NCBI GenBank assembly: GCA_009911065.1
Contig: QXWR01000025.1
Span: forward strand, 1 to 64,000
DNA length: 64,000 nt
Direction: 5' to 3'
Origin: Clostridiaceae bacterium
GTDB lineage: Bacteria; Bacillota; Clostridia; Lachnospirales; Lachnospiraceae
The translations under genes were made by a program, and so were the position numbers. Position 1 is the stretch's first letter. Each line of letters starts with the position of its first letter. Of this stretch, positions 14,480 through 24,511 are shown piece after piece. The notes beneath the pieces are model-generated. The model searched no databases. It was not told the DNA's origin and worked only from the letters and a program-made list of their open reading frames with translations.

Positions 14480-16867
14480 ATGAATCAGAAATCTTTACAA
14501 ACTTTAGAATACACAAAAATTATTAACCAGTTGGCTGATTTTGCCGTGTCCCCCCCAGGCAAACTTCTCTGCCAGAATTTGCATCCATCCTCTGATTATG
14601 AGGAGATCATACAGGCACAGACAGAAACTTCTGACGCAGTAAGCCGGGTTCGCAGGAAAGGCAATCTGTCCCTGGTTGGAATCCGCGATGTCCGTGATTC
14701 CTTAAAACGGCTGGAGATCGGAAGTTCCCTTAGTATTCCGGAACTGCTATCCATCAGTTCTCTGCTGACCGTGGCTGCCCGCGCCCGGTCTTATGGACGC
14801 CGAGATGAGCTGGAGAAAACAGAAGACGATTCCTTAGATGGGATGTTCTCCTCTCTGGAACCTTTGGTTACAGTGAACAATGAGATAAAACGGTGCATCC
14901 TTTCTGAAGAAGAAGTAAGTGACGATGCCAGTCCAGGACTGTACCGGGTCCGCCGTTCCATAAAAGGAATCCATGACCGGATTCATACACAGTTAAACAG
15001 TATTTTAAATTCCAGCCGCACTTACCTTCAGGAAGCAGTCGTCACCATGCGGGACGGACGCTACTGTCTTCCAGTTCGGTCTGAATACAAAAATCAGGTG
15101 TCCGGCATGGTCCACGACCAGTCGGCTACTGGTTCCACCTTATTTGTGGAACCCATGGCCATCATTCAGCTGAACAATGAACTGCGCACTCTGGAGATTC
15201 AGGAACACAAAGAGATTGAAGCGGTTCTGGCCGATTTAAGCAATCAGCTTGGCCCTTATACGGAAAGTATTGCTCTCAATCTGCAAATCCTGACACAGCT
15301 GGATTTTATCTTTGCCAAAGCTGCCTTGTCCCGCCATTATAAAGGCAGTGAACCGAAATTTAACACACAAGGAAGAATCCATATTAAAGATGGACGCCAT
15401 CCTTTGCTTGATCCCCAAAAAGTGGTTCCCATTACCATATGGCTGGGAGATACTTTTGACCTTCTCATTATCACAGGTCCTAATACCGGAGGAAAAACCG
15501 TCTCCTTAAAGACTACTGGTCTGTTTACACTTATGGGACAGGCAGGGCTTCATATTCCGGCCTTCGAAGGCTCAGAATTAGCCGTTTTTGATGAGGTGTT
15601 CGCAGATATTGGAGATGAACAGAGCATCGAACAGAGCCTTAGCACGTTTTCCGCCCATATGACTAATATTGTGGATATTTTGGAGAAAGCCGACAGTCGG
15701 TCTTTGTGCCTTTTTGACGAGCTTGGCGCTGGCACAGACCCTACTGAGGGTGCTGCCCTTGCCATGGCTGTCCTTCATTTTCTGCACAATATGAAATGCC
15801 GGACTATGGCAACCACCCATTACAGTGAATTGAAAGTCTATGCTTTAAGCACAGCGGGAGTGGAAAATGCCTGTTGTGAATTTGATGTTCAAACCTTGCG
15901 CCCCACTTATCGGCTTCTGATTGGTATTCCTGGCAAGAGCAATGCTTTTGCCATCTCTCAAAAACTGGGACTTCCGGACTACATTATCGAAGATGCCAAA
16001 AGCCGGATTGAATCAGAGGATGAAGCATTTGAAGATATTATCAGCCGTCTGGAAGAAAGCCGCGTTACAATCGAAAAAGAGAGGCAGGAAATTCAATCTT
16101 ACAAAAGCGAGGTCAGCCGCCTGAAAGCACGGCTGGAACAAAAAGAAGAACGTTTTGATGAACAGAAGGAAAAAATGATCCGTTCTGCCAAGGAAGAAGC
16201 CCACCGGATTCTGCGGGAAGCCAAGGAAACGGCAGACCAGACAATTAAGAATATCAATAAAATCGGCGCTGCTTCAGGCATTGATACACGGGCTTTGGAA
16301 GCAGAACGGACAAAACTTAGAGAGAATCTGAAAAAGGTAGAAGGCGGGCTGTCCTTGAGACAAGAAAGCCGCAATCAAAAGACCCTTGACCCCAAATCCC
16401 TGCACTTAGGGGATTCTGTCCAGGTTCTTTCCATGAATTTAAAAGGAACGGTCAGTACTTTGCCAGATTCCAAGGGCAACTTATTTGTCCAGATGGGCAT
16501 TCTCCGTTCCCAGGTTAATATAAAAGATCTGGAACTGATTCAGGAAGTTGCAAACACCAACTCAAAGGAGCGGAAAAAAGGCTCCGGCAGCAGTGGAATC
16601 AAAATGTCCAAATCTTCTGCCGTGTCTCCGGAGATCAATCTTCTTGGCATGACCGTCGATGAAGCAATTCCACTGCTGGACAAATATCTGGATGATGCGT
16701 ACATTGCCCATTTGCAGCAAGTACGGGTCGTACACGGAAAGGGTACCGGATCATTGCGTTCGGGAATCCATAAGCATTTAAAGCGGGTTAAAATCGTAAA
16801 AGAATTTCATCTTGGCGAGTTAGGGGAAGGCGACGCCGGTGTTACGATAGTTGTGTTTAAGGGATAA
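14480..16867 (+). CDS. mutS2: Endonuclease MutS2
   Basis: The 795-aa protein lacks the mismatch-recognition domain of MutS but has its core and ATPase: Walker A GPNTGGKTVSLKT (about 340), the Walker B LCLFDELGAGTDPTEG, a long coiled coil (about 500-640) and a C-terminal Smr nuclease domain with LLGMTVDEAI, VRVVHGKGTGSLR. MutS2 suppresses recombination between imperfect repeats and in Bacillus rescues collided ribosomes. The ATG at 14480 has AGGAGG six bases upstream; a longer in-frame reading from 14366 would run through the promoter and is rejected. A response regulator gene follows after 60 nt. Confidence 0.95.
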   Translation: MNQKSLQTLEYTKIINQLADFAVSPPGKLLCQNLHPSSDYEEIIQAQTETSDAVSRVRRKGNLSLVGIRDVRDSLKRLEIGSSLSIPELLSISSLLTVAARARSYGRRDELEKTEDDSLDGMFSSLEPLVTVNNEIKRCILSEEEVSDDASPGLYRVRRSIKGIHDRIHTQLNSILNSSRTYLQEAVVTMRDGRYCLPVRSEYKNQVSGMVHDQSATGSTLFVEPMAIIQLNNELRTLEIQEHKEIEAVLADLSNQLGPYTESIALNLQILTQLDFIFAKAALSRHYKGSEPKFNTQGRIHIKDGRHPLLDPQKVVPITIWLGDTFDLLIITGPNTGGKTVSLKTTGLFTLMGQAGLHIPAFEGSELAVFDEVFADIGDEQSIEQSLSTFSAHMTNIVDILEKADSRSLCLFDELGAGTDPTEGAALAMAVLHFLHNMKCRTMATTHYSELKVYALSTAGVENACCEFDVQTLRPTYRLLIGIPGKSNAFAISQKLGLPDYIIEDAKSRIESEDEAFEDIISRLEESRVTIEKERQEIQSYKSEVSRLKARLEQKEERFDEQKEKMIRSAKEEAHRILREAKETADQTIKNINKIGAASGIDTRALEAERTKLRENLKKVEGGLSLRQESRNQKTLDPKSLHLGDSVQVLSMNLKGTVSTLPDSKGNLFVQMGILRSQVNIKDLELIQEVANTNSKERKKGSGSSGIKMSKSSAVSPEINLLGMTVDEAIPLLDKYLDDAYIAHLQQVRVVHGKGTGSLRSGIHKHLKRVKIVKEFHLGELGEGDAGVTIVVFKG

Positions 16868-16927
16868 TTGCATCACAGTACGCCATATCTGGAGACCATA
16901 GGCACATAAAAGGAGGAACGAAATACC

Positions 16928-17638
16928 ATGGCTGAAAAACAACGGATTTTAATCGTAGACGATGACGAGAATATTGCTGAACTGATTTCTCTTTACCTGA
17001 TCAAAGAATGTTTTGAGACAACTACAGTCCACGACGGGGAAGCGGCGCTTCGTGTATTCTCTGAATTTAAACCGAATCTGATCCTGCTGGATTTGATGCT
17101 GCCTGGCATAGACGGCTATCAGGTCTGCCGTGAACTGCGTGCCACCTCCCAGGTGCCGATTATCATGCTCAGCGCCAAAGGCGAAATCTTTGACAAGGTG
17201 CTTGGGCTGGAACTGGGCGCAGATGATTATATCATCAAACCTTTTGATTCCAAGGAAATGGTGGCGCGGGTCAAAGCTGTTTTACGTCGTTATCATGCCA
17301 GCCCCGCCTCTGCTGTCCCTAAATCCGAGCAGCAGGGGGATTATGTGGAATATCCGGATTTGATTGTCAACCTGACCAACTACTCCGTCACCTATTGCGG
17401 ACGTTCTGTGGAAATGCCGCCAAAAGAGCTGGAATTATTATATTTTCTTGCCTCCTCCCCAAACCAGGTTTTTACCAGAGAACAGCTTTTGGACCATATA
17501 TGGGGATACGAATATATTGGCGACACCCGAACTGTAGATGTCCACATTAAACGGCTTCGGGCCAAGATTAAAGACCATGCCAACTGGTCCCTGACGACCG
17601 TGTGGGGAATTGGATATAAATTTGAGGTAAAAAGATAA
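16928..17638 (+). CDS. OmpR/PhoB-family response regulator
   Basis: The 236-aa protein has a receiver domain (1-120) with the acidic pair DDDE, the phospho-acceptor Asp in LILLDLMLPG and the conserved Lys in IIKPFDSKE, then a winged-helix DNA-binding domain (about 140-235) with the ELLYFLASSPNQVFTREQLL helix and a terminal WGIGYKFE hairpin. It follows mutS2 in the same direction. The only nearby histidine kinase gene is on the opposite strand and faces it across a long inverted repeat. This convergent layout is unusual for a partner pair, but they are the closest candidates. Confidence 0.92.
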   Translation: MAEKQRILIVDDDENIAELISLYLIKECFETTTVHDGEAALRVFSEFKPNLILLDLMLPGIDGYQVCRELRATSQVPIIMLSAKGEIFDKVLGLELGADDYIIKPFDSKEMVARVKAVLRRYHASPASAVPKSEQQGDYVEYPDLIVNLTNYSVTYCGRSVEMPPKELELLYFLASSPNQVFTREQLLDHIWGYEYIGDTRTVDVHIKRLRAKIKDHANWSLTTVWGIGYKFEVKR

Positions 17639-17655
17639 GACGCCAAACTTCTGAC

Positions 17656-17721
17656 CAAGACACTTGTTACTGCATTGTCTAAATTCACCGGAATTTTTAC
17701 AATGCAGTAACAAGTGTCTTG
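17656..17721. repeat. 23-bp perfect inverted repeat between response regulator and kinase genes
   Basis: The arms at 17656-17678 and 17699-17721 are exact reverse complements (beginning CAAGACACTTGTTACTGC), with a 20-nt loop. No T-run follows either arm, so it is not a classical intrinsic terminator, but a stem of this size could stop transcription from both sides of the convergent pair. It might also be the remnant of a small mobile repeat. Confidence 0.85.
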
Positions 17722-17754
17722 ACTGCAGTATATTCAGCCAAGAATCTGTACACT

Positions 17755-19161
17755 TTACAGGTTCGCCGCTCTTGGAAGGGAAAAAATAAACTCTGTCCCC
17801 ACCCCTTCCGTACTGACCACATCAATGTTCTCCCCATGAGCCTGAATAATTTCCTTTACAATGGAAAGTCCCAGGCCAGTACCTTTTTTGTCTTTTCCCC
17901 TGGAAAGATCGGTTTTATAAAACCGCTCCCATATCTTTTTCACATTATCTTTCGGAATCCCAATTCCCGTATCCTTTACTGACACAAAAATCTTCTCATA
18001 CCGGACGGATGTCTGTATAAAAATAGTAGAATCTGCATGGCTGAATTTAATTGCATTGTCAATCAAATTATAGAGAACCTGCTGTATTTTTCCCAAATCT
18101 GCATAAACCATCTGAATATTATCCGAAAATGTTAAATCGAAATTAATATTTTTGGCATCACAGGTTCCTTCAAAGGAAGCTGCTGTGTCTTTCACCACCC
18201 GGTTAATATCAAAATTACTTCTGGATAAAAATCCTTTGCTGTCTAAGGTGTTTAAAGTGAGCATTCCCTGTGTCAGTTTATTAAGCCGGTCCGTCTCTGC
18301 AATCACCCGCGTCAAATATCGTTCACTCATCTCCGGGGGGATCGTCCCATCAATAATCGCTTCCAGATACCCTTTGATGGAAGTGAGAGGAGACCGAAAA
18401 TCGTGGGATACATTGGCAATGAATTTCCTTTGATATTCCTCCATCTTATTCAATTCTCCAGACATATAGTTGAGAGTATCTGCCAGATAACCCATCTCAT
18501 CATGGGTCTTCAAATCAATCTGATAAGTCAGATTACCAGCCGCATATTCATTGGCGCCCACCGTAATCTTCTTCAGAGGAAAATATACGGTTTTGGTAAA
18601 AACCAGCAGTATAATCAGTGATAGGAGATAAATCACTGCTGCAGTAATGTACACAACATTCAGCGCACCATTTGCCTCATCATGGATCTTAGAAACCGGC
18701 AAATGGACCAGCACATATCCATATGTATTATAATTTCCTGTAATCGGCGCAGAAACACTCACTACATCATAAGGAAACTGACCATAATAATTTCCGACAC
18801 TATAGTATCGGTTTCCCGCTGCCGTAGGGTCAAAATCCTCAATCATTGCACCGGACCGGGAGGACTGGTCACTGTCCACCACAATAATTCCCTGGCGGTT
18901 TACCACCCAAATCTCTGTTCCCAAAAATACCGCCACTGCCTGCAGCTGAGGATAAGCAGCATCCAAATCCTGGCGTTTTCCCTGGTAAACACTGCTGTAG
19001 GAAGCAGCAATTAAATTCGCTTCATCATACATATCTGCTGTTTTTTTCTCCAGCAGATGACGATACATAAACTGGGAAGATCCGGCAGCGATCACAACAA
19101 ATCCCAGCAGCCCAAAAATCAGGTATCCCAATATAAACTTATAATAAAGAGAATGCTTCAT
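17755..19161 (-). CDS. Membrane sensor histidine kinase
   Basis: The 468-aa protein has a first membrane span at about 10-30, an extracellular sensing region (about 31-165) resembling a PAS/Cache-like fold, a second span at about 168-188, a HAMP linker, a HisKA domain with the phospho-acceptor His in FIANVSHDFRSPLTS, and a HATPase domain with the N box (LYNLIDNAIKFS), DTGIGIP and GTGLGLSIV. It should autophosphorylate on receiving an envelope signal and pass phosphate to an OmpR-type regulator, most likely the one encoded convergently at 16928. The ATG follows AGGATGAAGGT. The ligand is unknown. Confidence 0.92.
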   Translation of the reverse strand: MKHSLYYKFILGYLIFGLLGFVVIAAGSSQFMYRHLLEKKTADMYDEANLIAASYSSVYQGKRQDLDAAYPQLQAVAVFLGTEIWVVNRQGIIVVDSDQSSRSGAMIEDFDPTAAGNRYYSVGNYYGQFPYDVVSVSAPITGNYNTYGYVLVHLPVSKIHDEANGALNVVYITAAVIYLLSLIILLVFTKTVYFPLKKITVGANEYAAGNLTYQIDLKTHDEMGYLADTLNYMSGELNKMEEYQRKFIANVSHDFRSPLTSIKGYLEAIIDGTIPPEMSERYLTRVIAETDRLNKLTQGMLTLNTLDSKGFLSRSNFDINRVVKDTAASFEGTCDAKNINFDLTFSDNIQMVYADLGKIQQVLYNLIDNAIKFSHADSTIFIQTSVRYEKIFVSVKDTGIGIPKDNVKKIWERFYKTDLSRGKDKKGTGLGLSIVKEIIQAHGENIDVVSTEGVGTEFIFSLPRAANL

Positions 19162-19266
19162 ACCTTCATCCTTCCCAAAATCGTTTCTTCATTAAATATC
19201 AAAAGGCTACTTCCTTCAATATTTATGTAACACACACGAATCTTCCCTTTTTTAACATCAATTATG

Positions 19267-19299
19267 TAATATAGTCCAGCTTCTTTATGTCCATACTAA
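19267..19299 (+). promoter_or_regulatory. Possible sigma-E-type sporulation promoter of cotJABC
   Basis: CATACTAA at 19292-19299 resembles the -10 box of mother-cell sigma-E promoters, and TAATATA at 19267-19273 resembles the -35 box. The 18-nt spacing is longer than usual, so the -35 assignment is weak. cotJ operons are sigma-E controlled in Bacillus. Confidence 0.3.
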
Positions 19300-19328
19300 G
19301 GAGGAATCAAAAAGAAAGGAGTGGATTT

Positions 19329-19550
19329 ATGATGAGCGCCTGTATTTGCAAACCTGCCCCTGCATCTTGCGGATGTGGAGAAAAACTTCCCGCCCCCGCA
19401 CCAGCCGCCGGTCTTACTATCGCCATGGCCACAGTCCCAATGCAGCCGTGGGAAACCCCTTATGAACCGGCCAAATCCTTAAAACAGGGTACTATATTTC
19501 CCTGTCTGGACAAACCTTTTTTCAAGACAGGAGGTGATTTTCACGGCTAA
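19329..19550 (+). CDS. cotJA: Spore coat associated protein CotJA
   Basis: The 73-aa protein is short and rich in proline and cysteine. Its core, IAMATVPMQPWETPYEPAKSL followed by GTIFPCLDKPF, is the conserved CotJA signature. It is a minor spore coat component made in the mother cell together with CotJB and CotJC. The first of two tandem ATG codons at 19329 lies seven bases after GGAG. The 3' end overlaps the cotJB ribosome site and start region, so the genes are coupled. Confidence 0.88.
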   Translation: MMSACICKPAPASCGCGEKLPAPAPAAGLTIAMATVPMQPWETPYEPAKSLKQGTIFPCLDKPFFKTGGDFHG

Positions 19551-19842
19551 CCGCACACAACTTCTGGAAGAAATCCAACAAATAGGATTTCAGGTAGATG
19601 ACCTGACTTTATATCTGGACACCCATCCTTTGGACAAAGACGCTTTGGATGCCTTTACTCAGGCAAAAAACCAGCGCTATCAGCTTATGCAAAATTATGC
19701 CAGAGAATTTGAACCATTAAATCTCTATCTGGTCTGCCCAGACACCAACAATGAAACTGGAAGCTACTGTAAATACCCAGGCCAAAAACATTTCACCTGG
19801 TCAGACGGACCTCTGCCCTGGGATAACATGGGAGGTGTGTAA
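19534..19842 (+). CDS. cotJB: Spore coat protein CotJB
   Basis: The protein (about 100 aa) carries the CotJB features: an N-terminal LLEEIQQIGFQVDDLTLYLD helix, the THPLD turn, and an aromatic C-terminus FTWSDGPLPWDNMGGV. It needs CotJC for assembly into the coat. The start is unclear: the only standard start codon in the right place is GTG at 19534, which overlaps its own AGGAGG (19529-19534), whereas the ACG at 19543 has ideal 8-nt spacing. Initiation at ATT or ACG is possible. It overlaps cotJA by 17 nt and is followed directly by cotJC. Confidence 0.88.
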   Translation: MIFTANRTQLLEEIQQIGFQVDDLTLYLDTHPLDKDALDAFTQAKNQRYQLMQNYAREFEPLNLYLVCPDTNNETGSYCKYPGQKHFTWSDGPLPWDNMGGV

Positions 19843-19843
19843 T

Positions 19844-20455
19844 ATGTGGACTTACGAAAAACGGCTTCAATATCCGGTCAATATCCGGAAAACCTGTCCT
19901 AAAACAGCATCTCTCATTATCAGCCAGTTTGGCGGACCAGACGGGGAAATGGCAGCGTCCATGCGTTATCTTTCCCAGCGGTACACCATGCCATGCAAGG
20001 AAGTTGCAGGACTTTTGACCGATATTGGCACGGAAGAACTGGGACATCTGGAAATTGTCTGTGCCATCATCTTTCAGCTGACCAAAAATATGAAACCGGA
20101 AGATGCCAAAACTGCTGGTTTTGACGCCTATTATGTTGATCACACCTCGGCTCTATGGCCCACAGCTGCTGGCGGAGTTCCATTTAACAGCTGCGAATTT
20201 CAGTCCAAAGGGGATGCAGTCACAGATCTTTTTGAGGATCTGGCTGCAGAACAAAAAGCACGGACCACATATGAAAATCTCATCCGAATCATCGACGACC
20301 CAGATGTGCTGGAACCCTTAAAGTTCCTGCGTGAAAGGGAAGTCGTCCATTTCCAGCGATTTGGAGAGGCGTTGGAAAAGACCAAGCTGAAGCTGGATGA
20401 GAAAAATTTTTATTATTTCAATGCTGAATTTGACAAACAATTTGCGAAAAGTTAA
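19844..20455 (+). CDS. cotJC: Spore coat protein CotJC, manganese-catalase family
   Basis: The 203-aa protein belongs to the di-manganese catalase family. It keeps the metal-ligand patterns TEELGHLEIV (E..H, about 65-70) and EREVVHFQRFGEAL (E..H, about 165-175). It may degrade peroxide at the spore surface, but in coat proteins of this family activity is not always shown. The ATG at 19844 follows GGAGG by eight bases and is one base after the cotJB stop. It is the last gene of the operon. Confidence 0.92.
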   Translation: MWTYEKRLQYPVNIRKTCPKTASLIISQFGGPDGEMAASMRYLSQRYTMPCKEVAGLLTDIGTEELGHLEIVCAIIFQLTKNMKPEDAKTAGFDAYYVDHTSALWPTAAGGVPFNSCEFQSKGDAVTDLFEDLAAEQKARTTYENLIRIIDDPDVLEPLKFLREREVVHFQRFGEALEKTKLKLDEKNFYYFNAEFDKQFAKS

Positions 20456-20502
20456 ATCGCACTTGCCATCCGCGCCATTTACCAGAAAATCTTCACATGA
20501 GG

Positions 20503-20534
20503 AAAACCAAACTCCAGAATATCCTGGAGTTTGG
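20503..20534 (-). terminator. Terminator of the malic enzyme gene
   Basis: An 11-bp perfect stem (CCAAACTCCAG and CTGGAGTTTGG, 6-nt loop) is followed on the minus strand by TTTTCC. It lies between convergent cotJC and the malic enzyme gene and may stop both. Confidence 0.75.
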
Positions 20535-20556
20535 CTGCCTTACATACCCTTTTTAT

Positions 20557-21744
20557 TTATTTTATCTCTTGATATTCTACCCGGTTTATCCCTAATCTTA
20601 CTGCCTCCTTTGCCACTGCATTGGCCACTGCAGGCACAACCTGCCGGTTAAACGAAGAAGGAATCACATACTCTGCTGTCAGTTCCTCCTCTGGAATCAC
20701 GAAAGCTATGGCATGAGAAGCCGCAATCTTCATAGAATCTGTAATATCTGTGGCCCGCACTGCCAGAACCCCCTTAAACAATCCGGGAAATACCAGTACA
20801 TTATTAATCTGGTTGGGATAATCTGACCTGCCGGTTCCTACCACAGCCGCGCCTCCTGCCGCTGCCTCCTCTGGCATAATCTCCGGGACTGGATTGGCCA
20901 TGGCAAAAACAATACCATGATTCATAGAGGCCACCATATCCTTTGTGACCAGATGGGGTCTGGACACTCCCACAAAAATATCGGCTCCCTTCATGGCATC
21001 TGCCAGACTGCCATGCTCTTTTTCCTGGTTGCTAATGTGGGAAATCTCTTCCTGTCCCGGATTAAGCCCCTGGTCTCCCTGACAAATGATTCCATGAATA
21101 TCGCATAAAATCACGTTTCCAAATCCCATGGCAATCAAATGCTTCCCAATGGCAATTCCTGCTGCACCGGCCCCGTTAATCACCACCCGAAGCTTTCCCA
21201 TCTCTTTGCCTGTAACCTTTACTGCATTTAAAAGAGCAGCGCCCACCACAATCGCTGTGCCATGCTGGTCATCATGGAAGATAGGAATGTCGCAGACTTC
21301 CTTTAGCCGTCTCTCAATCTCAAAACACCGCGGAGCAGCAATATCCTCCAAATTAATTCCCCCAAAACTTTTGGATATTAAAGCAACCGTCTGCACAAAC
21401 GTATCCACATCTTTTGAATCTACGCACAAAGGAAAGGCATCCACATCCGCAAATTCTTTAAACAAAGCACATTTTCCTTCCATCACCGGCATCCCGGCGG
21501 CAGGGCCAATATCTCCCAACCCCAGCACAGCGGTCCCATCTGTAATGACAGCTACCAGATTTCCCTTGCGGGTATAGTCATAAGCCAGTTCCTCATTTTC
21601 TGCAATCAGCAGACACGGTTCTGCCACTCCGGGCGTATAGGCGATGGCAAGCTCTTCCCGGTTGGTCACAGGCACACGGGAAATCACCTCTATTTTGCCT
21701 TTCCACTCTCTATGCTTCTCGATTGCCAGCTGCTTTTTATCCAC
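20557..21744 (-). CDS. Malic enzyme (NAD(P)-dependent, decarboxylating)
   Basis: The 395-aa enzyme converts malate to pyruvate and CO2 with reduction of NAD(P). Visible motifs are AIAYTPGVAEPCL, the active-site region GTAVLGLGDIGPAAGMPVME, the metal-binding FHDDQHGTAIV and the nucleotide-binding VINGAGAAGIAIG. The length is that of the short bacterial type without a phosphotransacetylase domain. The start is GTG at 21744, eight bases after AGGAGG; an upstream ATG at 21813 lacks a ribosome site. The choice between NAD and NADP cannot be made from motif inspection alone. Confidence 0.93.
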   Translation of the reverse strand: MDKKQLAIEKHREWKGKIEVISRVPVTNREELAIAYTPGVAEPCLLIAENEELAYDYTRKGNLVAVITDGTAVLGLGDIGPAAGMPVMEGKCALFKEFADVDAFPLCVDSKDVDTFVQTVALISKSFGGINLEDIAAPRCFEIERRLKEVCDIPIFHDDQHGTAIVVGAALLNAVKVTGKEMGKLRVVINGAGAAGIAIGKHLIAMGFGNVILCDIHGIICQGDQGLNPGQEEISHISNQEKEHGSLADAMKGADIFVGVSRPHLVTKDMVASMNHGIVFAMANPVPEIMPEEAAAGGAAVVGTGRSDYPNQINNVLVFPGLFKGVLAVRATDITDSMKIAASHAIAFVIPEEELTAEYVIPSSFNRQVVPAVANAVAKEAVRLGINRVEYQEIK

Positions 21745-21831
21745 CGTATTGTCCTCCTGATCTGTATTTGTAAATTTTCTTCTTATTTTAATACAAATCA
21801 GAAGATGCGTCAATGAAGTTTCTTGGAAACA

Positions 21832-24423
21832 TTACCCTGGAAATCCAATCAATGTTTCACCATTTTCAGCCACATCAATCACGATTCTCTGACCCTGATG
21901 AATATCACCTTGTAAAATAATCCGCGCTGCCAGAGTCTCCACATGTTTCTGGATATATCTTCGAAGAGGGCGGGCGCCATAAGCCGGATCATAGCCATGT
22001 TCCGTGACAAATGCCTTTGCAGCCTCAGTCAGATCCACCCTAAGCTCCCTCTCCTCCAGCCGTTTATTCACATCTGCCACAAGCAAATCCACAATTTGGC
22101 GAATGTTATCCCTGGTAAGAGGTTTAAATAAAATTGTTTCATCCAGACGGTTTAAAAATTCCGGACGGAAATGATTCTGCAAATCTCCCAGCACCATCTG
22201 TTCTGCTTCTTTTCCCACATTCCCATACTGGTCAATGCCTTCCAGCAAATAGTGAGAGCCAATGTTGGATGTCATAATTAAGATCGTATTTTTAAAGTCC
22301 ACGGTCTTTCCTTTGGAGTCTGTGATGCGCCCGTCATCCAACACCTGTAAAAGCACATTGAATACATCTGGATGGGCCTTTTCCACCTCATCAAACAACA
22401 CTACAGAATAAGGCTTGCGGCGCACAGCCTCAGTCAGCTGACCGCCCTCGTCATATCCTACATATCCTGGAGGCGCTCCGATCAGCCGCGCCACAGAATG
22501 CTTCTCCATATATTCACTCATATCAATACGGACCATATTGTTCTCATCATCAAACAATGCTTCTGCCAGCGTCTTTGCCAGTTCTGTCTTCCCCACGCCG
22601 GTTGGTCCTAAAAACAGGAAAGAACCTATGGGTTTTCCTGGATCTTTGATTCCTGCCTTAGAGCGGAGAATGGCTTCTGTCACCTTTTCCACCCCTTCCT
22701 CCTGACCTACCACACGTTTATGAAGAACTTCCGCTAAATGAAGAATCCGGCTGCGTTCACTTTCATTTAATTTACTCACAGGAATACCCGTCCAGCGGGA
22801 TATAATCCGGGCAATTTCCTCATCACTGACGCTTTCCCGCACCAAGCTTAAATCCTGATGTTTCACCCGCTCTTCCTCAGCTTCCAGCTCCTTTTGCAGC
22901 TGCGGCAGCTTGCCGTACTGCAGTTCTGCTGCCCTGTTTAGATCATACTGATGCTGGGCCTGGGCAATATCCCGCCCCACCTGTTCAATCTCTTCCCGCA
23001 AAGCAGACAGTTTGTCTACAGATGCCTTTTCATTCTCCCACTGAACCTTCCGGCTGGCAAATTCATCATGCAGCTCCGCCAGATTCCTTTGCAAATCTTC
23101 CAGCCTTTCCTTGCTTAAATGATCCGTTTCCTTTTTCAGTGCAGTTTCTTCAATCTCCATCTGCATAATCTTCCGGGACAGCTCATCTAACTCAGAAGGC
23201 ATGGAATCCAATTCCGTCTTAATCAGCGCACATGCCTCGTCCACCAGATCAATGGCCTTATCGGGAAGAAACCGGTCCGTAATATACCGGTCAGAAAGCA
23301 CTGCCGCTGCCACCAGAGCGGAATCCGTAATCTTAACCCCATGAAAGACTTCATACCGGTCTTTGATTCCCCGCAAAATAGAAATGGTATCTTCTACCGT
23401 GGGCTGATCTACCAGGACTGGCTGGAACCGCCGCTCCAAAGCTGCATCCTTCTCAATATACTTCCGATACTCATCCAAAGTAGTGGCGCCAATACAGTGA
23501 AGCTCTCCTCTTGCCAGCATGGGTTTTAAGAGATTTCCAGCATCCATGGAACCTTCCGTCTTTCCTGCTCCCACTATCGTATGAAGCTCGTCAATAAACA
23601 GAATAATCTGTCCGTCACTTTTTTTCACTTCCTCCAAAACTGCCTTCAATCGTTCCTCAAACTCGCCCCGATACTTGGCGCCAGCTACCAGCGCTCCCAT
23701 ATCCAAAGCAAAAAGCTTCCTCTCCTTCAGACCTTCCGGCACATCTCCCCGGACAATCCGCTGAGCCAGACCTTCCACGACTGCTGTCTTACCTACTCCC
23801 GGTTCACCAATCAGCACTGGATTGTTCTTCGTCTTCCGGGATAAAATCTGAATCACATTCCGAATTTCCCCGTCTCTTCCAATCACCGGGTCAAGCTTCT
23901 GATCTTTGGCTCTCTCCACCAGATCATAACCATATTTTTCCAAAGTATCATACGTTGCTTCCGGATTATCGCTGACCACCCTCTGGTTTCCCCGCACCGT
24001 GGAAAGGGCCTGAAGAAAATGGTCCCTGCTGATTCCGTTCTGACGGAACAACTCTTTCATCACCGAATCTTTGTGCTTTAACATAGAGAGAAAAATATGC
24101 TCCACTGACACATATTCATCGCCCATAGCACGGGACTCATCTTCTGCATGAATTAACACTTTGTTTAAATCGCTGCTGATATACACCTGACCGCTGCCGC
24201 TGACCTTGGGTAAACCTGCCACTTTCTGTTCTGCCTCATTTAAAATCAGCTCTCTTCCGATTCCCATTTTTGTCAGCAATTTTAAAATCAGGCTGTCTTC
24301 CAAAGTCAGCAAACTATAAAATAAATGTTCCTGCTCAATCTGCTGATTCCCATATTCATAGGCCAGCTTTTCACAATTTTGTACTGCTTCCATAGACTTT
24401 TGTGTAAACTTGCTTATATTCAT
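21832..24423 (-). CDS. clpB: ATP-dependent disaggregase ClpB
   Basis: The 863-aa chaperone has the ClpB domain order: an N-domain of two Clp repeats (1-145), AAA-1 with Walker [14 protein letters not shown] (about 200), a middle coiled-coil domain (about 400-520) that distinguishes it from ClpC and ClpA, and AAA-2 with Walker [13 protein letters not shown] (about 605) and the [20 protein letters not shown] segment. It extracts proteins from aggregates together with DnaK. The ATG follows GGAGG by eight bases. A CIRCE element and a consensus promoter stand in front of the gene, so heat control by HrcA is very likely. Confidence 0.96.
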   Translation of the reverse strand: MNISKFTQKSMEAVQNCEKLAYEYGNQQIEQEHLFYSLLTLEDSLILKLLTKMGIGRELILNEAEQKVAGLPKVSGSGQVYISSDLNKVLIHAEDESRAMGDEYVSVEHIFLSMLKHKDSVMKELFRQNGISRDHFLQALSTVRGNQRVVSDNPEATYDTLEKYGYDLVERAKDQKLDPVIGRDGEIRNVIQILSRKTKNNPVLIGEPGVGKTAVVEGLAQRIVRGDVPEGLKERKLFALDMGALVAGAKYRGEFEERLKAVLEEVKKSDGQIILFIDELHTIVGAGKTEGSMDAGNLLKPMLARGELHCIGATTLDEYRKYIEKDAALERRFQPVLVDQPTVEDTISILRGIKDRYEVFHGVKITDSALVAAAVLSDRYITDRFLPDKAIDLVDEACALIKTELDSMPSELDELSRKIMQMEIEETALKKETDHLSKERLEDLQRNLAELHDEFASRKVQWENEKASVDKLSALREEIEQVGRDIAQAQHQYDLNRAAELQYGKLPQLQKELEAEEERVKHQDLSLVRESVSDEEIARIISRWTGIPVSKLNESERSRILHLAEVLHKRVVGQEEGVEKVTEAILRSKAGIKDPGKPIGSFLFLGPTGVGKTELAKTLAEALFDDENNMVRIDMSEYMEKHSVARLIGAPPGYVGYDEGGQLTEAVRRKPYSVVLFDEVEKAHPDVFNVLLQVLDDGRITDSKGKTVDFKNTILIMTSNIGSHYLLEGIDQYGNVGKEAEQMVLGDLQNHFRPEFLNRLDETILFKPLTRDNIRQIVDLLVADVNKRLEERELRVDLTEAAKAFVTEHGYDPAYGARPLRRYIQKHVETLAARIILQGDIHQGQRIVIDVAENGETLIGFPG

Positions 24424-24482
24424 AAATGCACCCTCCTTCCGGAATCCACCGGAGTCGCCTCAATCACATCTGTTCTATCAAG

Positions 24483-24511
24483 ACTATAACATATGTTGTT
24501 AGCCATGTCAA
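24483..24511 (-). promoter_or_regulatory. Consensus promoter of clpB
   Basis: On the minus strand TTGACA (24511-24506) and TATAGT (24488-24483) are exactly 17 nt apart, a near-perfect vegetative promoter. Its -35 box lies inside the CIRCE operator. Confidence 0.85.
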
